From the NCBI GenBank assembly GCA_006228005.1, contig VDHG01000001.1, positions 1-54,038 on the forward strand: a stretch of 54,038 nucleotides of DNA, read 5' to 3'. This document shows, piece by piece, positions 35,870-45,368 of this stretch (position 1 is the first letter of the stretch; each line of letters starts with the position of its first letter). This DNA is from Testudinibacter crocodili (lineage in GTDB: Bacteria; Pseudomonadota; Gammaproteobacteria; Enterobacterales; Pasteurellaceae). The notes below the pieces were generated by a model, which had not been told where the DNA came from, did no database searches, and saw nothing but the letters and a program-made list of their open reading frames with translations. The translations under genes were made by a program, and so were the position numbers.

Positions 35870-36739
35870 ATGAAAAAACTGTTTGCAAGTTTTGTGACGG
35901 GTTTTACGGCGTTAAGTGTATTACTTAACCCGACAACGTTGCTCGCCAACACCACCTTTAAAATTAGTGCGATTCCTGATTATAACGCCACGGAAATGAC
36001 CTGTTCATTTGACAGCTTTGCTGATTATTTAATCAAAGAAACCGGGCTTGAAGTGCAGTATGTCCCTGTCACGGATTATGCGGCGGTAGTGACTGCGTTT
36101 CGTCGTGGAGAAATTGATTTAGTCTGGTTCGGCGGTTTAACCGGTGTACAGGCTCGTGCGCGAGTAGCAGGTTCTGAAGCTATCGCACAACGTCCGCAAG
36201 ATGAAAAATTCCAATCGGTGTTTATTAAACAAGCCGCACTTGAAAATGTGAAAGACATCAAGGATGTGAAAGGTCACACTTTAGCTTTTGGCAGCGAAAG
36301 TTCGACATCCGGCCACTTAATGCCACGTTTCTTTTTAACGGAAGCAGGAATTAATCCGGAAAAAGATTTAGACGCACAACCGACTTACAGCGGTTCACAT
36401 GATAAAACTTATGGTTTAGTGGAAGCAGGTAGCGTTCAAATTGGTGCAGTGAACAAGCAGTATTGGGACAAAATGGTGAAAGAGGGCAAAGTAGATAGCA
36501 GCAAAGTGGTGTTATTCTACACCACGTCTGAATACTACGATTATAACTGGACCATCAATTTAGTCGATAAAAAATTTGGTGAAGGCACGAAAGAAAAAGT
36601 GAAAGTGGCATTATTAAAAGCCGATAGCGCAAGTTCTGAGGTGATGAATTTACTTTCTGCGGAGAAATTTATCGCAACCAATAACGACAACTACAACGAT
36701 ATTGAGAAAGTGGCGAAAGAATTAAAGTTAATTAAATAA
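35870..36739 (+). CDS. phnD: phosphonate/phosphite-type ABC substrate-binding protein
   Basis: Periplasmic binding protein of the PhnD/PtxB family. Seen: 289 residues; signal peptide of about 26 residues ending LLA-NTT; family blocks SAIPDYNATEM, GEIDLVWFGGLTGVQAR (about 78-94), GHTLAFGSESSTSGHLMPR (about 134-152) and the C-terminal NWTINLVDKKFG. CTGGAG precedes the ATG. First gene of a transporter operon with one ATPase and two permeases. No C-P lyase or phosphonatase lies in the window, so the substrate (phosphonate, phosphite, phosphate or other) stays open. Confidence 0.88.
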   Translation: MKKLFASFVTGFTALSVLLNPTTLLANTTFKISAIPDYNATEMTCSFDSFADYLIKETGLEVQYVPVTDYAAVVTAFRRGEIDLVWFGGLTGVQARARVAGSEAIAQRPQDEKFQSVFIKQAALENVKDIKDVKGHTLAFGSESSTSGHLMPRFFLTEAGINPEKDLDAQPTYSGSHDKTYGLVEAGSVQIGAVNKQYWDKMVKEGKVDSSKVVLFYTTSEYYDYNWTINLVDKKFGEGTKEKVKVALLKADSASSEVMNLLSAEKFIATNNDNYNDIEKVAKELKLIK

Positions 36740-36751
36740 TATTCGCTAGGA

Positions 36752-36778
36752 TAATGGCATAGCGAGAATATGCCATTA
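36752..36778 (+). other. intercistronic hairpin phnD-phnC
   Basis: TAATGGCATA, seven-base loop, TATGCCATTA; followed by ACCCTTTTCTC. A perfect 10-base stem between the binding-protein gene and the ATPase gene. Such hairpins often keep the binding-protein mRNA in excess; partial termination is also possible. Confidence 0.6.
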
Positions 36779-36794
36779 CCCTTTTCTCATAGGA

Positions 36795-37562
36795 TTGTTT
36801 ATGTCGTCATCTCTTCTTTCCCTGCACAATGTGTCTAAACGCTTTAATCAAAAAAACGTGTTAGACCAAATCTCACTCAATATTCAAGCAGGCGAAATTG
36901 TGGCACTGGTTGGTCCAAGCGGATCGGGAAAATCGACCCTCATGAATGCCATTATGCGTTCCGTTGAATTATCGAGCGGTGCAATATTCATTGAGCAGAA
37001 AAATATTCAAGATTATCGCAATAACAAAGCATACGCACAGAAAGTCGGTATGTTACATCAGCAATACGACTTAGTGAAACAACTGGAAGTAGTGCATAAT
37101 GTGCTGGCTGGTCGATTAAATGATTGGGGGCTATGGCAATCTTTGCTCTCGCTGATTAAACCGCAACAACGTCATATTGCCGAACAAGCACTAAGTGCGG
37201 TGGGATTGGCGGAAAAAATGAATCAACCCAGCGCGGAATTATCCGGTGGTGAACAGCAACGTGTCGCTATCGCCCGTTTATTGGTGCAAAATCCCATGTT
37301 GATTTTAGCCGATGAGCCGATTTCTGCCCTTGATCCGGTGAATGCACAAAATGTGTTGGCGCTTTTAACCAAACTGGTGCGTGAACAACATAAAACCCTG
37401 ATTGCCAGTATGCATTCGGTGGAATATGCCAAAGCCTATTTTGACCGCATGATTGGGATTAAAGACGGCAAAATCGTCTTTGATCTGCAAACCAGTCAAG
37501 TCACTCAACAGAAACTTAATGCCTTATACGGATTAGTACAAGATGAAAGCCTCACCGAATGA
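36795..37562 (+). CDS. phnC: phosphonate-type ABC transporter ATPase
   Basis: Energises uptake with PhnD and the PhnE-type permeases. Seen: 255 residues; Walker A GPSGSGKST (about 37-45), signature LSGGEQQRVAIARL (about 146-159), Walker B LILADEPISALDP (about 168-180) and H-loop SMHSVE. A start at 36801 (second ATG region, MSSSLLS) is about equally good. Overlaps the next permease gene by 20 bases. Confidence 0.93.
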   Translation: MFMSSSLLSLHNVSKRFNQKNVLDQISLNIQAGEIVALVGPSGSGKSTLMNAIMRSVELSSGAIFIEQKNIQDYRNNKAYAQKVGMLHQQYDLVKQLEVVHNVLAGRLNDWGLWQSLLSLIKPQQRHIAEQALSAVGLAEKMNQPSAELSGGEQQRVAIARLLVQNPMLILADEPISALDPVNAQNVLALLTKLVREQHKTLIASMHSVEYAKAYFDRMIGIKDGKIVFDLQTSQVTQQKLNALYGLVQDESLTE

Positions 37563-38316
37563 ACGGCGTAATTTTCTCACGTTAATTTTATTGTTGGTAT
37601 TTTTATTCAGTCTATTTGCCATTGATAGTGAAAAAGGCATTATACATTCCGGCGGTTGGGCAACATTGCAACGGCTATTTTCCAGTTTGCTTCAGCCTGA
37701 TTTGTCTCCTACATTATTAATATTAGCATTAAAATCTAGCCTGCTCACCTTTGCCTATGCTTTATTGACGCTCTCCTTGGCGCTAATTGGCGGATTTTTC
37801 TTAGCGATTTTCGCCTCAGGGGTATTACTTCCCTCAACATTTTTACAAACAGTAGCAAGAGCAATACTCGGTTTTTTACGCGCTATTCATGAATTGATTT
37901 GGGCATGGTTTTTTGTCGCCGCAGTAGGCTTAAATCCAATCGGTGCGGTATTTGCGTTGGCAATTCCGTATTCCGGCTATCTGGGCAAAATTTTTGCTGA
38001 TACCTTGCAAGCCGTGCCACATAAACCCATAGCCGCATTAAAAGAATCAGGTGCAACGCCGCTGCAATTATTATTTTACGGCTACTTACCGCAAGCCTTG
38101 CCGATGATGCTAAGTTACACCATGTACCGCCTAGAATGTGCCATTCGTTCCTCTTCCGTGCTTTCGTTTGTGGGTTTGGGCGGAATCGGCATGCAAATTC
38201 AGCTTTCCTTGCAAGATTTAAGATACGATCAAGTATGGACTTTTTTGATTTTCTTAGTTGGTTTAATTGTGTTGATCGATCGCTGGAGCTATGCGGTGAG
38301 AAAGAGAGTGAAATAA
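37543..38316 (+). CDS. phnE: phosphonate-type ABC permease, first copy
   Basis: Inner-membrane permease. Seen: 257 residues, about six hydrophobic helices and the permease (EAA-like) loop GYLGKIFADTLQAVPHKPIAALKESGATPLQL, quoted here only in part as ALKESGATPLQL (about 166-177). Overlaps phnC by 20 bases and the second permease by one base (TAATG). Two different permease genes imply a heterodimeric channel. Confidence 0.9.
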   Translation: MKASPNERRNFLTLILLLVFLFSLFAIDSEKGIIHSGGWATLQRLFSSLLQPDLSPTLLILALKSSLLTFAYALLTLSLALIGGFFLAIFASGVLLPSTFLQTVARAILGFLRAIHELIWAWFFVAAVGLNPIGAVFALAIPYSGYLGKIFADTLQAVPHKPIAALKESGATPLQLLFYGYLPQALPMMLSYTMYRLECAIRSSSVLSFVGLGGIGMQIQLSLQDLRYDQVWTFLIFLVGLIVLIDRWSYAVRKRVK

Positions 38317-39173
38317 TGGATAAATTATTACAACATTTTGATCGCCATTTTATAAGATATTCCTTTTGGGCGGTGTTAGGGTTAATTGTGTGGTCTTGGC
38401 TGTATATTTTAAAAGATCAGCCTAATGCGCTATTTGATCTCTTTCGTGCCGAAAATTGGCATTATTTAGTTGAATTTATCGAAGGCATGCTAGGGGTGGG
38501 CGAAGAAACGCCGGCTTATCTCGATCCTGAAATGTGGCAAAAGGCGTTAGTGCTCACTTGGCAAACCTTTGTGATGAGCATTTTAGCCACAGGCATTGCC
38601 GCGATTGCTATGTTTATTTTAGTCTTGCCTTCTGCTCGCAATGTGGCACAGGGGAAATTAGGTTTTCCAGCCCGCTGGTATCACAAAGTGGCTTATCATA
38701 TTAGTCGGTTTTTCTTTTTGTTTAGCCGTGCCGTTCCCGAACTGATGTGGGCGATGATTTTAGTCTTTATCTTCAAACCGGGCATTGTGCCCGGCGCTCT
38801 TGCACTTGCTATTCATAACTTCGGCGTATTAGGTAAATTATGTGGCGAAGTCATTGAAGATATGGACGAAAAGCCTATTCGTCATTTAGCCCAGAATGGG
38901 GCTTCACCGCTACAAATTTTGCTTTATGGTATTTACCCCACTGTTATGCCTCGTTTTTTAAATTATATTTTATATCGCATGGAAAATATTATTCGTGCTA
39001 CATTAATTGTGGGTTTTGTCGGTGCTAGCGGATTGGGTATGCAATTTAAATTAGCCATGAGCTTTTTCCATTATTCCGAAATCACGCTGTATTTGCTGTG
39101 CTATCTGTTGTTAGTCTATGTCACCGATTTCTTATCGGCTTGGGCGAAGCGTTATCTTGCGGCGAAAGATTAG
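38316..39173 (+). CDS. phnE: phosphonate-type ABC permease, second copy
   Basis: Second permease subunit. Seen: 285 residues from the ATG at 38316; the frame is open upstream but lies over the first permease gene. The EAA-like loop HLAQNGASPLQILLYG (about 190-205) and several helices are present. It diverges strongly from the first copy, so it is not a recent duplication. Followed by an uptake-signal terminator. Confidence 0.9.
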   Translation: MDKLLQHFDRHFIRYSFWAVLGLIVWSWLYILKDQPNALFDLFRAENWHYLVEFIEGMLGVGEETPAYLDPEMWQKALVLTWQTFVMSILATGIAAIAMFILVLPSARNVAQGKLGFPARWYHKVAYHISRFFFLFSRAVPELMWAMILVFIFKPGIVPGALALAIHNFGVLGKLCGEVIEDMDEKPIRHLAQNGASPLQILLYGIYPTVMPRFLNYILYRMENIIRATLIVGFVGASGLGMQFKLAMSFFHYSEITLYLLCYLLLVYVTDFLSAWAKRYLAAKD

Positions 39174-39301
39174 GGTGTTGATCTTTGTTTATAATTTGAG
39201 CTATTACAACGCTTTTTCCTGTGCTGTTTTGCGCCTGCCAAGTGCAATAAATTCTGTTATTCTGCGCCATTCTAAGCTATTCTATATCCCATTTTCTATT
39301 T

Positions 39302-39324
39302 AACCGCAAAAGTGCGGTTTTTTG
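39302..39324 (+). terminator. phn operon terminator made from an uptake signal
   Basis: AACCGCA, loop AAAG, TGCGGTT, then a T run; 128 bases after the last phn stop and just before leuS. Confidence 0.7.
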
Positions 39325-39347
39325 TGTTGATAAAAGGTAATTTCGCT

Positions 39348-41930
39348 ATGCAAGAGCAATATCGTCCGGATCAGATTGAACCGAAAGTGCAGAATTATTG
39401 GTTGGATAACAAAGTATTCGCTGCCAAAATTGATTTAAGCAAACAAAAATACTACTGCCTCTCGATGTTCCCGTACCCGTCTGGTCGTCTGCACATGGGA
39501 CACGTGCGTAACTATACCATCGGCGATGTGGTGGCACGTTATCAGCGGATGAACGGCAAAAATGTGCTACAACCGATCGGCTGGGATGCTTTCGGCATGC
39601 CGGCGGAAAATGCGGCAATTAAAAATAAAACCGCCCCTGCGCCGTGGACTTATGAAAATATTGCTTACATGAAACAGCAGCTGAAAATGCTGGGTTTCGG
39701 TTACGACTGGGATCGTGAACTGACCACCTGTAAACCAGAGTACTACAAATGGGAACAGTGGTTTTTCACCGAATTATATAAAAAAGGCTTAGTCTATAAA
39801 AAAACCTCGGTGGTGAACTGGTGTCCGAACGATGAAACCGTGTTGGCGAATGAGCAGGTCGATGAAGGCCGTTGCTGGCGTTGCGATACCCTGGTGGTGC
39901 AAAAAGAGATTCCGCAGTGGTTTGTGAAAATCACCGACTATGCCGAACAATTATTGCAAGGTTTAGACGGTTTGCCGCAATGGCCGGATCAAGTGAAAAG
40001 CATGCAACGCAACTGGATCGGGCGTTCTGAAGGGGTGGAAATCACCTTTAAGGTTGCCGACAGCGATGACAGTGTGGCAGTTTATACTACTCGTCCTGAT
40101 ACCTTTTTCGGCGTCTCTTATTTAGCAGTGGCGGCGGCGCATCCGTTGGCGGAAAAAGCCGCACTGAATAATCCTGAGCTGGCAGCATTTATTGCTGAGA
40201 GCAAAAATGCCAAAGTGGCGGAAGCTGATCTGGCGACCATGGAAAAGAGAGGCATGGCAACCGGTTTGCAAGTGATTCATCCGCTGAGCGGCGAAAAAGT
40301 GCCGGTGTGGGTGGCGAATTTTGTGTTGATGCACTACGGCACTGGGGCAGTGATGGCGGTGCCGGCGCACGATCAGCGTGATTATGAGTTTGCATATAAA
40401 TATGGCTTGCCGATTAAAGCCGTGATTTGTCCAATAAACGGTGAGCAACCGAATGTCAGCCAAGCCGCTTTTGTCGAACCGGGCATTTTGTTTAACTCCG
40501 GTAAATTTGACGGTTTGGATTTTGAACAGGCGTTTAATGCGATTGCCGATGAACTGGAAAGTTTGCAGGTGGGCAAACGCCAAGTGAATTACCGCTTGCG
40601 TGATTGGGGGGTTTCCCGTCAGCGCTATTGGGGCGCACCGATTCCGATGTTGACGCTGGAAAACGGTGATGTGGTGCCGGTGCCAATGCAAGATTTGCCG
40701 GTGATTTTGCCGGAAGACGTGGTGATGGACGGGGTGCAAAGCCCGATCAAAGCCGATCCAAATTGGGCGAAAACGACTTTTAACGGACAGCCTGCATTGC
40801 GTGAAACCGACACTTTCGACACCTTTATGGAATCGTCTTGGTACTATGCGCGTTATACTTGTCCGCAATATCAAAACGGTATGCTGGACAGTGAAGAGGC
40901 GAATTACTGGCTGCCGGTCGATCAATATATCGGCGGGATCGAACACGCCACTATGCACTTGTTATACTTCCGCTTTTACCATAAATTGCTGCGTGATGCG
41001 GGCTTGCTGCAATCCGATGAACCGGTCAACAAATTACTGTGTCAAGGCATGGTGTTGGCGGACGCTTACTACTATATTTCCGACAGTAACGAGCGGATTT
41101 GGGTGTCGCCGACCGAGGTTAGCGTCGAGCGTGATGAAAAAGGGCGGATCACCAAAGCGGTGGATAAACACGGGCATGAGTTGGTGCATACCGGCATGAC
41201 CAAAATGTCGAAATCGAAAAACAACGGCATCGATCCGCAAGAAATGGTGGAGAAATACGGTGCCGACACGGTGCGGCTGTTTATGATGTTCGCCTCCCCA
41301 GCGGAAATGACCTTGGAGTGGCAAGAGGCCAGCGTGGAAGGCGCGAATCGTTTCTTGCGTCGCTTGTGGAATTTGGTATTCGAATATCAGAAAAATCCGG
41401 CAACGGCGGCATTGGATCTGTCCGCATTAAGTGCAGATCAAAAATCGTTGCGCCGTGATCTGCATAAAACCATTGCCAAGGTCAGCGACGATGTTGGTCG
41501 CCGCCAAACCTTTAACACTGCAATTGCGGCAATTATGGAGCTGATGAACAAATTGACCCGTGCACCGTTAGACGGCGAGCAAGACCGTGCGGTGATGGCG
41601 GAAGCGCTAAGTGCGGTGGTCAGAATGCTGTATCCAATCACCCCACATATCTGTTTCACCTTATGGCACGAATTGGGCAACAGCGATACCATTGACTTTG
41701 CACCGTGGGTGCAGGCGGATGCTGAGGCGATGATTGATGATGAAAAGCTGATCGTGGTGCAGGTCAACGGCAAAGTACGCGGAAAATTGACTGTTGCTGC
41801 TGACGCTGCGGAAGACACGATTAAGCAGACCGCACTTGCCGATGACAATGTCGCACGCCATTTAGATGGCTTGAATATTGTTAAAGTGATTTATGTGCCG
41901 GGCAAACTGTTGAGTTTTGTGGCGAAATAA
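39348..41930 (+). CDS. leuS: leucyl-tRNA synthetase
   Basis: Charges tRNA-Leu with leucine. Seen: 860 residues from [18 protein letters not shown], exactly the E. coli length; HIGH motif [14 protein letters not shown] (about 43-56), editing-domain [20 protein letters not shown] with the T-rich motif near 247-252, KMSKSKNNG (about 619-627) and the C-terminal domain. The ATG at 39348 has AAAAGG upstream. Start of the conserved leuS-lptE-holA group. Confidence 0.98.
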   Translation: MQEQYRPDQIEPKVQNYWLDNKVFAAKIDLSKQKYYCLSMFPYPSGRLHMGHVRNYTIGDVVARYQRMNGKNVLQPIGWDAFGMPAENAAIKNKTAPAPWTYENIAYMKQQLKMLGFGYDWDRELTTCKPEYYKWEQWFFTELYKKGLVYKKTSVVNWCPNDETVLANEQVDEGRCWRCDTLVVQKEIPQWFVKITDYAEQLLQGLDGLPQWPDQVKSMQRNWIGRSEGVEITFKVADSDDSVAVYTTRPDTFFGVSYLAVAAAHPLAEKAALNNPELAAFIAESKNAKVAEADLATMEKRGMATGLQVIHPLSGEKVPVWVANFVLMHYGTGAVMAVPAHDQRDYEFAYKYGLPIKAVICPINGEQPNVSQAAFVEPGILFNSGKFDGLDFEQAFNAIADELESLQVGKRQVNYRLRDWGVSRQRYWGAPIPMLTLENGDVVPVPMQDLPVILPEDVVMDGVQSPIKADPNWAKTTFNGQPALRETDTFDTFMESSWYYARYTCPQYQNGMLDSEEANYWLPVDQYIGGIEHATMHLLYFRFYHKLLRDAGLLQSDEPVNKLLCQGMVLADAYYYISDSNERIWVSPTEVSVERDEKGRITKAVDKHGHELVHTGMTKMSKSKNNGIDPQEMVEKYGADTVRLFMMFASPAEMTLEWQEASVEGANRFLRRLWNLVFEYQKNPATAALDLSALSADQKSLRRDLHKTIAKVSDDVGRRQTFNTAIAAIMELMNKLTRAPLDGEQDRAVMAEALSAVVRMLYPITPHICFTLWHELGNSDTIDFAPWVQADAEAMIDDEKLIVVQVNGKVRGKLTVAADAAEDTIKQTALADDNVARHLDGLNIVKVIYVPGKLLSFVAK

Positions 41931-41941
41931 TCGGTAATTTT

Positions 41942-41980
41942 GACCGCACTTTGTTTAAGATTAAAGTTAAAGTGCGGTTT
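41942..41980. terminator. paired uptake signals after leuS
   Basis: ACCGCACTTT (about 41943-41952) and AAAGTGCGGT (41969-41978) face each other across 16 bases, between leuS and lptE. Confidence 0.55.
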
Positions 41981-42001
41981 CTCATTCAGATGAGGATTGA
42001 A

Positions 42002-42505
42002 ATGATGTTGAAAAAAAATGCTTGGGTTTTGTTGAGCACGCTGTTACTGCTGTTGAGTGGCTGTGGTTTCCATTTTGCCAATCAAGGTGGAATTGAGCCG
42101 GCATTTCAAACCATGAAATTGCAGAGCAGTGATCCTTACGGCTATTTGAGTCGGGAAGTACGCAATCAGCTTCACCTGCATCAAGTGAAGCTGGTGGAAC
42201 AAGGTGAAGTGCCGGAACTGAGAATGAAAAATAGCCAAATTAGTTCCGCTGTAGTTTCGGTATTTAAGCAGGGACGAGAAGCCGAGAAACTGCTGACGTT
42301 GAATTTGTCTGCCAGTTTATACGTTCCGGGACGTGGTGAATTTCCAATCAACATCAGAAACACTCGCACTTTCTTTGATGATTCCCGCGCAGCTTTGGCT
42401 AAATCAGCTGAACAAGATGCCATTTATAACGACATGCGTGCACAAGCTGCCCGTCAGTTGATGATCAAAATCATCAGCTTGCAAAATCAGCTAGCGGTAA
42501 AATAA
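42002..42505 (+). CDS. lptE: LPS-assembly lipoprotein LptE
   Basis: Outer-membrane lipoprotein that plugs LptD and helps insert LPS. Seen: 167 residues; lipoprotein signal peptide with lipobox LLSGC, acylated Cys at about residue 21; the family segment CGFHFANQG follows. AGGA at 41993-41996 precedes tandem ATGs at 42002 and 42005. Between leuS and holA as in E. coli. Confidence 0.93.
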   Translation: MMLKKNAWVLLSTLLLLLSGCGFHFANQGGIEPAFQTMKLQSSDPYGYLSREVRNQLHLHQVKLVEQGEVPELRMKNSQISSAVVSVFKQGREAEKLLTLNLSASLYVPGRGEFPINIRNTRTFFDDSRAALAKSAEQDAIYNDMRAQAARQLMIKIISLQNQLAVK

Positions 42506-42527
42506 GCATAATGAAGGTTGGCAGGCG

Positions 42528-43577
42528 GTGAAAAGAGTAACGGCAGCGCAGCTGGCAACCGCACTTCAGCAACAGTTGGCTTGTTGTTACCTGTTGCAGG
42601 GGCAGGATTGGTTGTTGCTAGACGAATCACGCCAAGCAATTAAAGCGGCAGCGAAAACCCAGCATTTTGATGAGGTTTTACCGCTTTCAATTGATAATGC
42701 TACCGATTGGGATGCACTGTATCAAGCCTGCCAATCGCGCGGGCTTTTTTCAGATAAGCTCTTGATGATATTGCTGCTGCCAGACAACATCAGCCAAACG
42801 TTGCAGAAAAAACTGCTGCACTTAATCAGTCTATTACACTCCGATATTTTATTGCTGCTGCAAATTCCTCGTTTCAACTTGCAAATTGAAAAACAGACCT
42901 GGTTTGTGGCGCTGAACGAATATGCGGCACAGCAGACAACAAGTGCGGTATTGGTTAATTGCCAAACGCCAAGCTTGGAGCAGCTTCCTGCGTGGCTGCA
43001 ACAACGGGCAAAAACTTTGGAGCTGAGCATTGAACAAGAGGCTCTGCAACTGCTGTGTTATAGCTATGAAAGCAATCTACTGGCGCTAAAACAGATTTTG
43101 AATTTATTGAAACTGTTATATCCCGACGGCAAATTGAGCTACCCTAGAGTCAAAGCCTGTGTGGAACAATCCTCGCTGTTTACCCCTTATCAGTGGTTGG
43201 ATGCGCTGCTGGAAGGTAAAACCAAAAGAGCGGTCCGGATTTTACATTCGTTGCAAAATGAAGAGGTACAGCCGTTGATTTTGCTGCGGAGTGCACAAAA
43301 AGAGCTGACCACCATTTTGCAACTCTGTTCTAGCCAAAGTGCGGTTGATAGCAGTCAACCTTTGCCAACTCAACAATTGCGCCAACAATTTGACCGTTTA
43401 CGGATTTGGCAGAATCGTAGGATTTTGTTCACCCAAGCAATCCGGCGTATGCGTTATGCTGATTTATACCGATTATTGCAGAAACTAGCGGAGATCGAAC
43501 GCCAGCTCAAACGTGACTTTGATGCGGATGTTTGGCCGCAGTTACAAGATTTCAGCCTATTATTCTGCAAGCATTAA
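42528..43577 (+). CDS. holA: DNA polymerase III delta subunit
   Basis: Clamp-loader subunit that opens the sliding clamp. Seen: 349 residues from a GTG at 42528; family features LLQGQDWLLLDESRQAI (about 20-36; delta proteins usually show LL.G.E..L), KLLMILLLPDNIS, and a C-terminal all-helical collar ending in LQDFSLLFCK. AAGG lies about 12 bases before the GTG. nadD, next in E. coli, is not here. Confidence 0.93.
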   Translation: MKRVTAAQLATALQQQLACCYLLQGQDWLLLDESRQAIKAAAKTQHFDEVLPLSIDNATDWDALYQACQSRGLFSDKLLMILLLPDNISQTLQKKLLHLISLLHSDILLLLQIPRFNLQIEKQTWFVALNEYAAQQTTSAVLVNCQTPSLEQLPAWLQQRAKTLELSIEQEALQLLCYSYESNLLALKQILNLLKLLYPDGKLSYPRVKACVEQSSLFTPYQWLDALLEGKTKRAVRILHSLQNEEVQPLILLRSAQKELTTILQLCSSQSAVDSSQPLPTQQLRQQFDRLRIWQNRRILFTQAIRRMRYADLYRLLQKLAEIERQLKRDFDADVWPQLQDFSLLFCKH

Positions 43578-43659
43578 AAATCGGCTGACCGCACTTTTAC
43601 CACAAGCTTACATTTAATTTGACAAATCCCCTTTACCTCGCCATTTTTCCGAGACTTTT

Positions 43660-43675
43660 TGTTAACTGGATCACA
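43660..43675 (+). promoter_or_regulatory. CRP-like site upstream of scrA
   Basis: TGTTA-ACTGGA-TCACA matches the CRP consensus TGTGA-N6-TCACA except for one base in the left half. It lies 14 bases before the first LacI-type operator, a sensible place for catabolite control of a sugar PTS. Confidence 0.55.
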
Positions 43676-43688
43676 AAAATAAAAAATT

Positions 43689-43736
43689 AACTAAAACGTT
43701 TTAGTTCATGTGTAGCCTAACTAAAACGTTTTAGTT
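43689..43736 (+). promoter_or_regulatory. twin LacI-family operators
   Basis: Two identical 18-base palindromes AACTAAAACGTTTTAGTT at 43689-43706 and 43719-43736, centres 30 bases apart (about three helical turns). The AAACGTTT core is typical of LacI/GalR-family operators. The second ends 49 bases before the PTS start. No LacI-family regulator gene is in the window. Confidence 0.8.
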
Positions 43737-43785
43737 AAAATCTTGATCAGATCATAAACTATCGGTGAAATAACAGGAGATGCAG

Positions 43786-45216
43786 ATGGATTTTGTCAAA
43801 ATTGCAACCCAAGTGATTGAAAAACTGGGTGGAAAAGAGAATATCAGTGCTTTGGCACACTGTGCAACCCGACTGCGGATTGTCTTGAAAGATGAAAGTG
43901 CGGTCGATAAAGAAGCGATTGAAAATATTGACGGCGTAAAAGGTCAGTTTTCGGTTGCCGGGCAATATCAAATCATTTTTGGTTCAGGCACGGTGAATAA
44001 AGTCCATGCGGAAATGAGCAGTATGTTAGGCATGGGCGATATGACGAAGAGCGATGTCGCCGCTGCCGGCGCACAAAACCAAAATCTGCTGCAACGTTTG
44101 GTCAAAGGCTTAGCCGATATTTTCGTGCCGATTATTCCGGCAATCGTCGCTGGCGGTTTGTTAATGGGGCTTGCCAATGTGTTTATGGCAAAAGACCTGT
44201 TTGTGGAAGGGATGTCATTGGTTGACACGCACCCTGAACTGACAGATTTGGCAGCAATGATCAACACTTTTGCTAACGCACCGTTTGTTTTCCTCCCGAT
44301 TTTGATTGCATTCTCGGCAACGCGCAAATTCGGCGGTAATCCGTTTCTAGGAGCGGCACTGGGCATGTTGTTGGTGCATCCGGATTTGGTCAACGGCTGG
44401 AATTACACCAGCGTGGTAGCAGAAGGCAAACTGGCTTACTGGAATATTTTTGGTTTCAGCATTGAGCGTGTTGGTTATCAAGGTTCGGTGTTGCCGGTAT
44501 TGGTCGCCTCTTGGATTCTTGCGACCTTAGAAAAAGCATTACGTAAAGTCGTGCCGTCGGTGCTGGATAATCTGCTAACGCCATTGTTGGCGCTATTCAT
44601 TGCCGGATTACTAACCTTTAGCTTTGTGGGGCCAATCACCCGTGAAGTCGGTTTCTTACTGGGCGCGGGTTTGACTTGGCTATATGATACTGCAGGCTTT
44701 ATCGGTGGTGCGCTGTTCGGTGCCTTGTATGCGCCGATTGTGATCACTGGGATGCACCAAACCTTTATCGCCATTGAAACTCAGTTGTTAGCAGATTTTG
44801 CCACCACCGGTGGAACCTTTATTTTCCCGATTGCGGCAATGTCAAATATCGCACAGGGTGCTGCTTGTTTGGCGGTGTTTGTGATTATGAAAGATGTAAA
44901 AACCCGTGGGATTGCCTTGCCGTCAGGGATCAGTGCCTTATTGGGTATCACTGAGCCTGCGATGTTTGGGGTGAATCTGCGTTATCGCTACCCGTTTATC
45001 GGCGCAATGGTTGGTGCCGGTTGTGCCAGTGCCTTTGTCGCCCTGTTCAATGTTAAAGCACAAGCGCTAGGTGCGGCGGGCTTACCTGGCATTATCTCGA
45101 TTAAACCGAACGATATCAGTATGTATGTGATTGGCATGCTAATCTCTTTTGTGGTAGCTTTCTCGGTGACTGTGATTTTGGGTAAAAGAGCGCAAAAGAA
45201 ACAGCGAGCTAATTAA
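43786..45216 (+). CDS. scrA: sucrose-type PTS enzyme IIBC
   Basis: Imports and phosphorylates a disaccharide. Seen: 476 residues; IIB domain (about 1-85) with phosphorylated Cys in LAHCATRLRIVL (about residue 26), IIC domain (about 105-470) with FVPIIPAIVAGGLLMGL and VITGMHQTFIAIE. The N-terminus (LGGKENISALAHCATRLR) and later VAQYQIIFG-type blocks match my memory of sucrose ScrA better than trehalose TreB. No IIA domain, as in ScrA, which uses IIA-Glc. Start chosen at 43786 after AGGAGA (43775-43780). No sucrose hydrolase, fructokinase or repressor adjoins it, so other sucrose-class sugars remain possible. Confidence 0.85.
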   Translation: MDFVKIATQVIEKLGGKENISALAHCATRLRIVLKDESAVDKEAIENIDGVKGQFSVAGQYQIIFGSGTVNKVHAEMSSMLGMGDMTKSDVAAAGAQNQNLLQRLVKGLADIFVPIIPAIVAGGLLMGLANVFMAKDLFVEGMSLVDTHPELTDLAAMINTFANAPFVFLPILIAFSATRKFGGNPFLGAALGMLLVHPDLVNGWNYTSVVAEGKLAYWNIFGFSIERVGYQGSVLPVLVASWILATLEKALRKVVPSVLDNLLTPLLALFIAGLLTFSFVGPITREVGFLLGAGLTWLYDTAGFIGGALFGALYAPIVITGMHQTFIAIETQLLADFATTGGTFIFPIAAMSNIAQGAACLAVFVIMKDVKTRGIALPSGISALLGITEPAMFGVNLRYRYPFIGAMVGAGCASAFVALFNVKAQALGAAGLPGIISIKPNDISMYVIGMLISFVVAFSVTVILGKRAQKKQRAN

Positions 45217-45240
45217 CTTGTGCTAATCTTGCCCGAAACA

Positions 45241-45275
45241 AAAACCAACCAAATGAAAGTGCGGTTGGTTTTTTG
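45241..45275 (+). terminator. scrA terminator
   Basis: AAAACCAACC and GGTTGGTTTT flank a 12-base loop that contains part of an uptake signal; T run follows. 25 bases after the scrA stop. Confidence 0.8.
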
Positions 45276-45368
45276 TTTACTGCGCGGCAAACGGCTGGCG
45301 GAGCGGGTGAAAATATGCTAGTTTGGCAAAGCTTATTTTGATAAACCAACCTGATAAAAATATATATT

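Noticed and set aside
40122-40958. 278-codon minus-strand frame opposite leuS
   Set aside because: Antisense shadow; leuS is certain and continuous here.
43689-43736. Twin palindromes considered as an insertion-element footprint
   Set aside because: They are short, identical, centred 30 bases apart and placed before a PTS gene; LacI-type operators explain them better.
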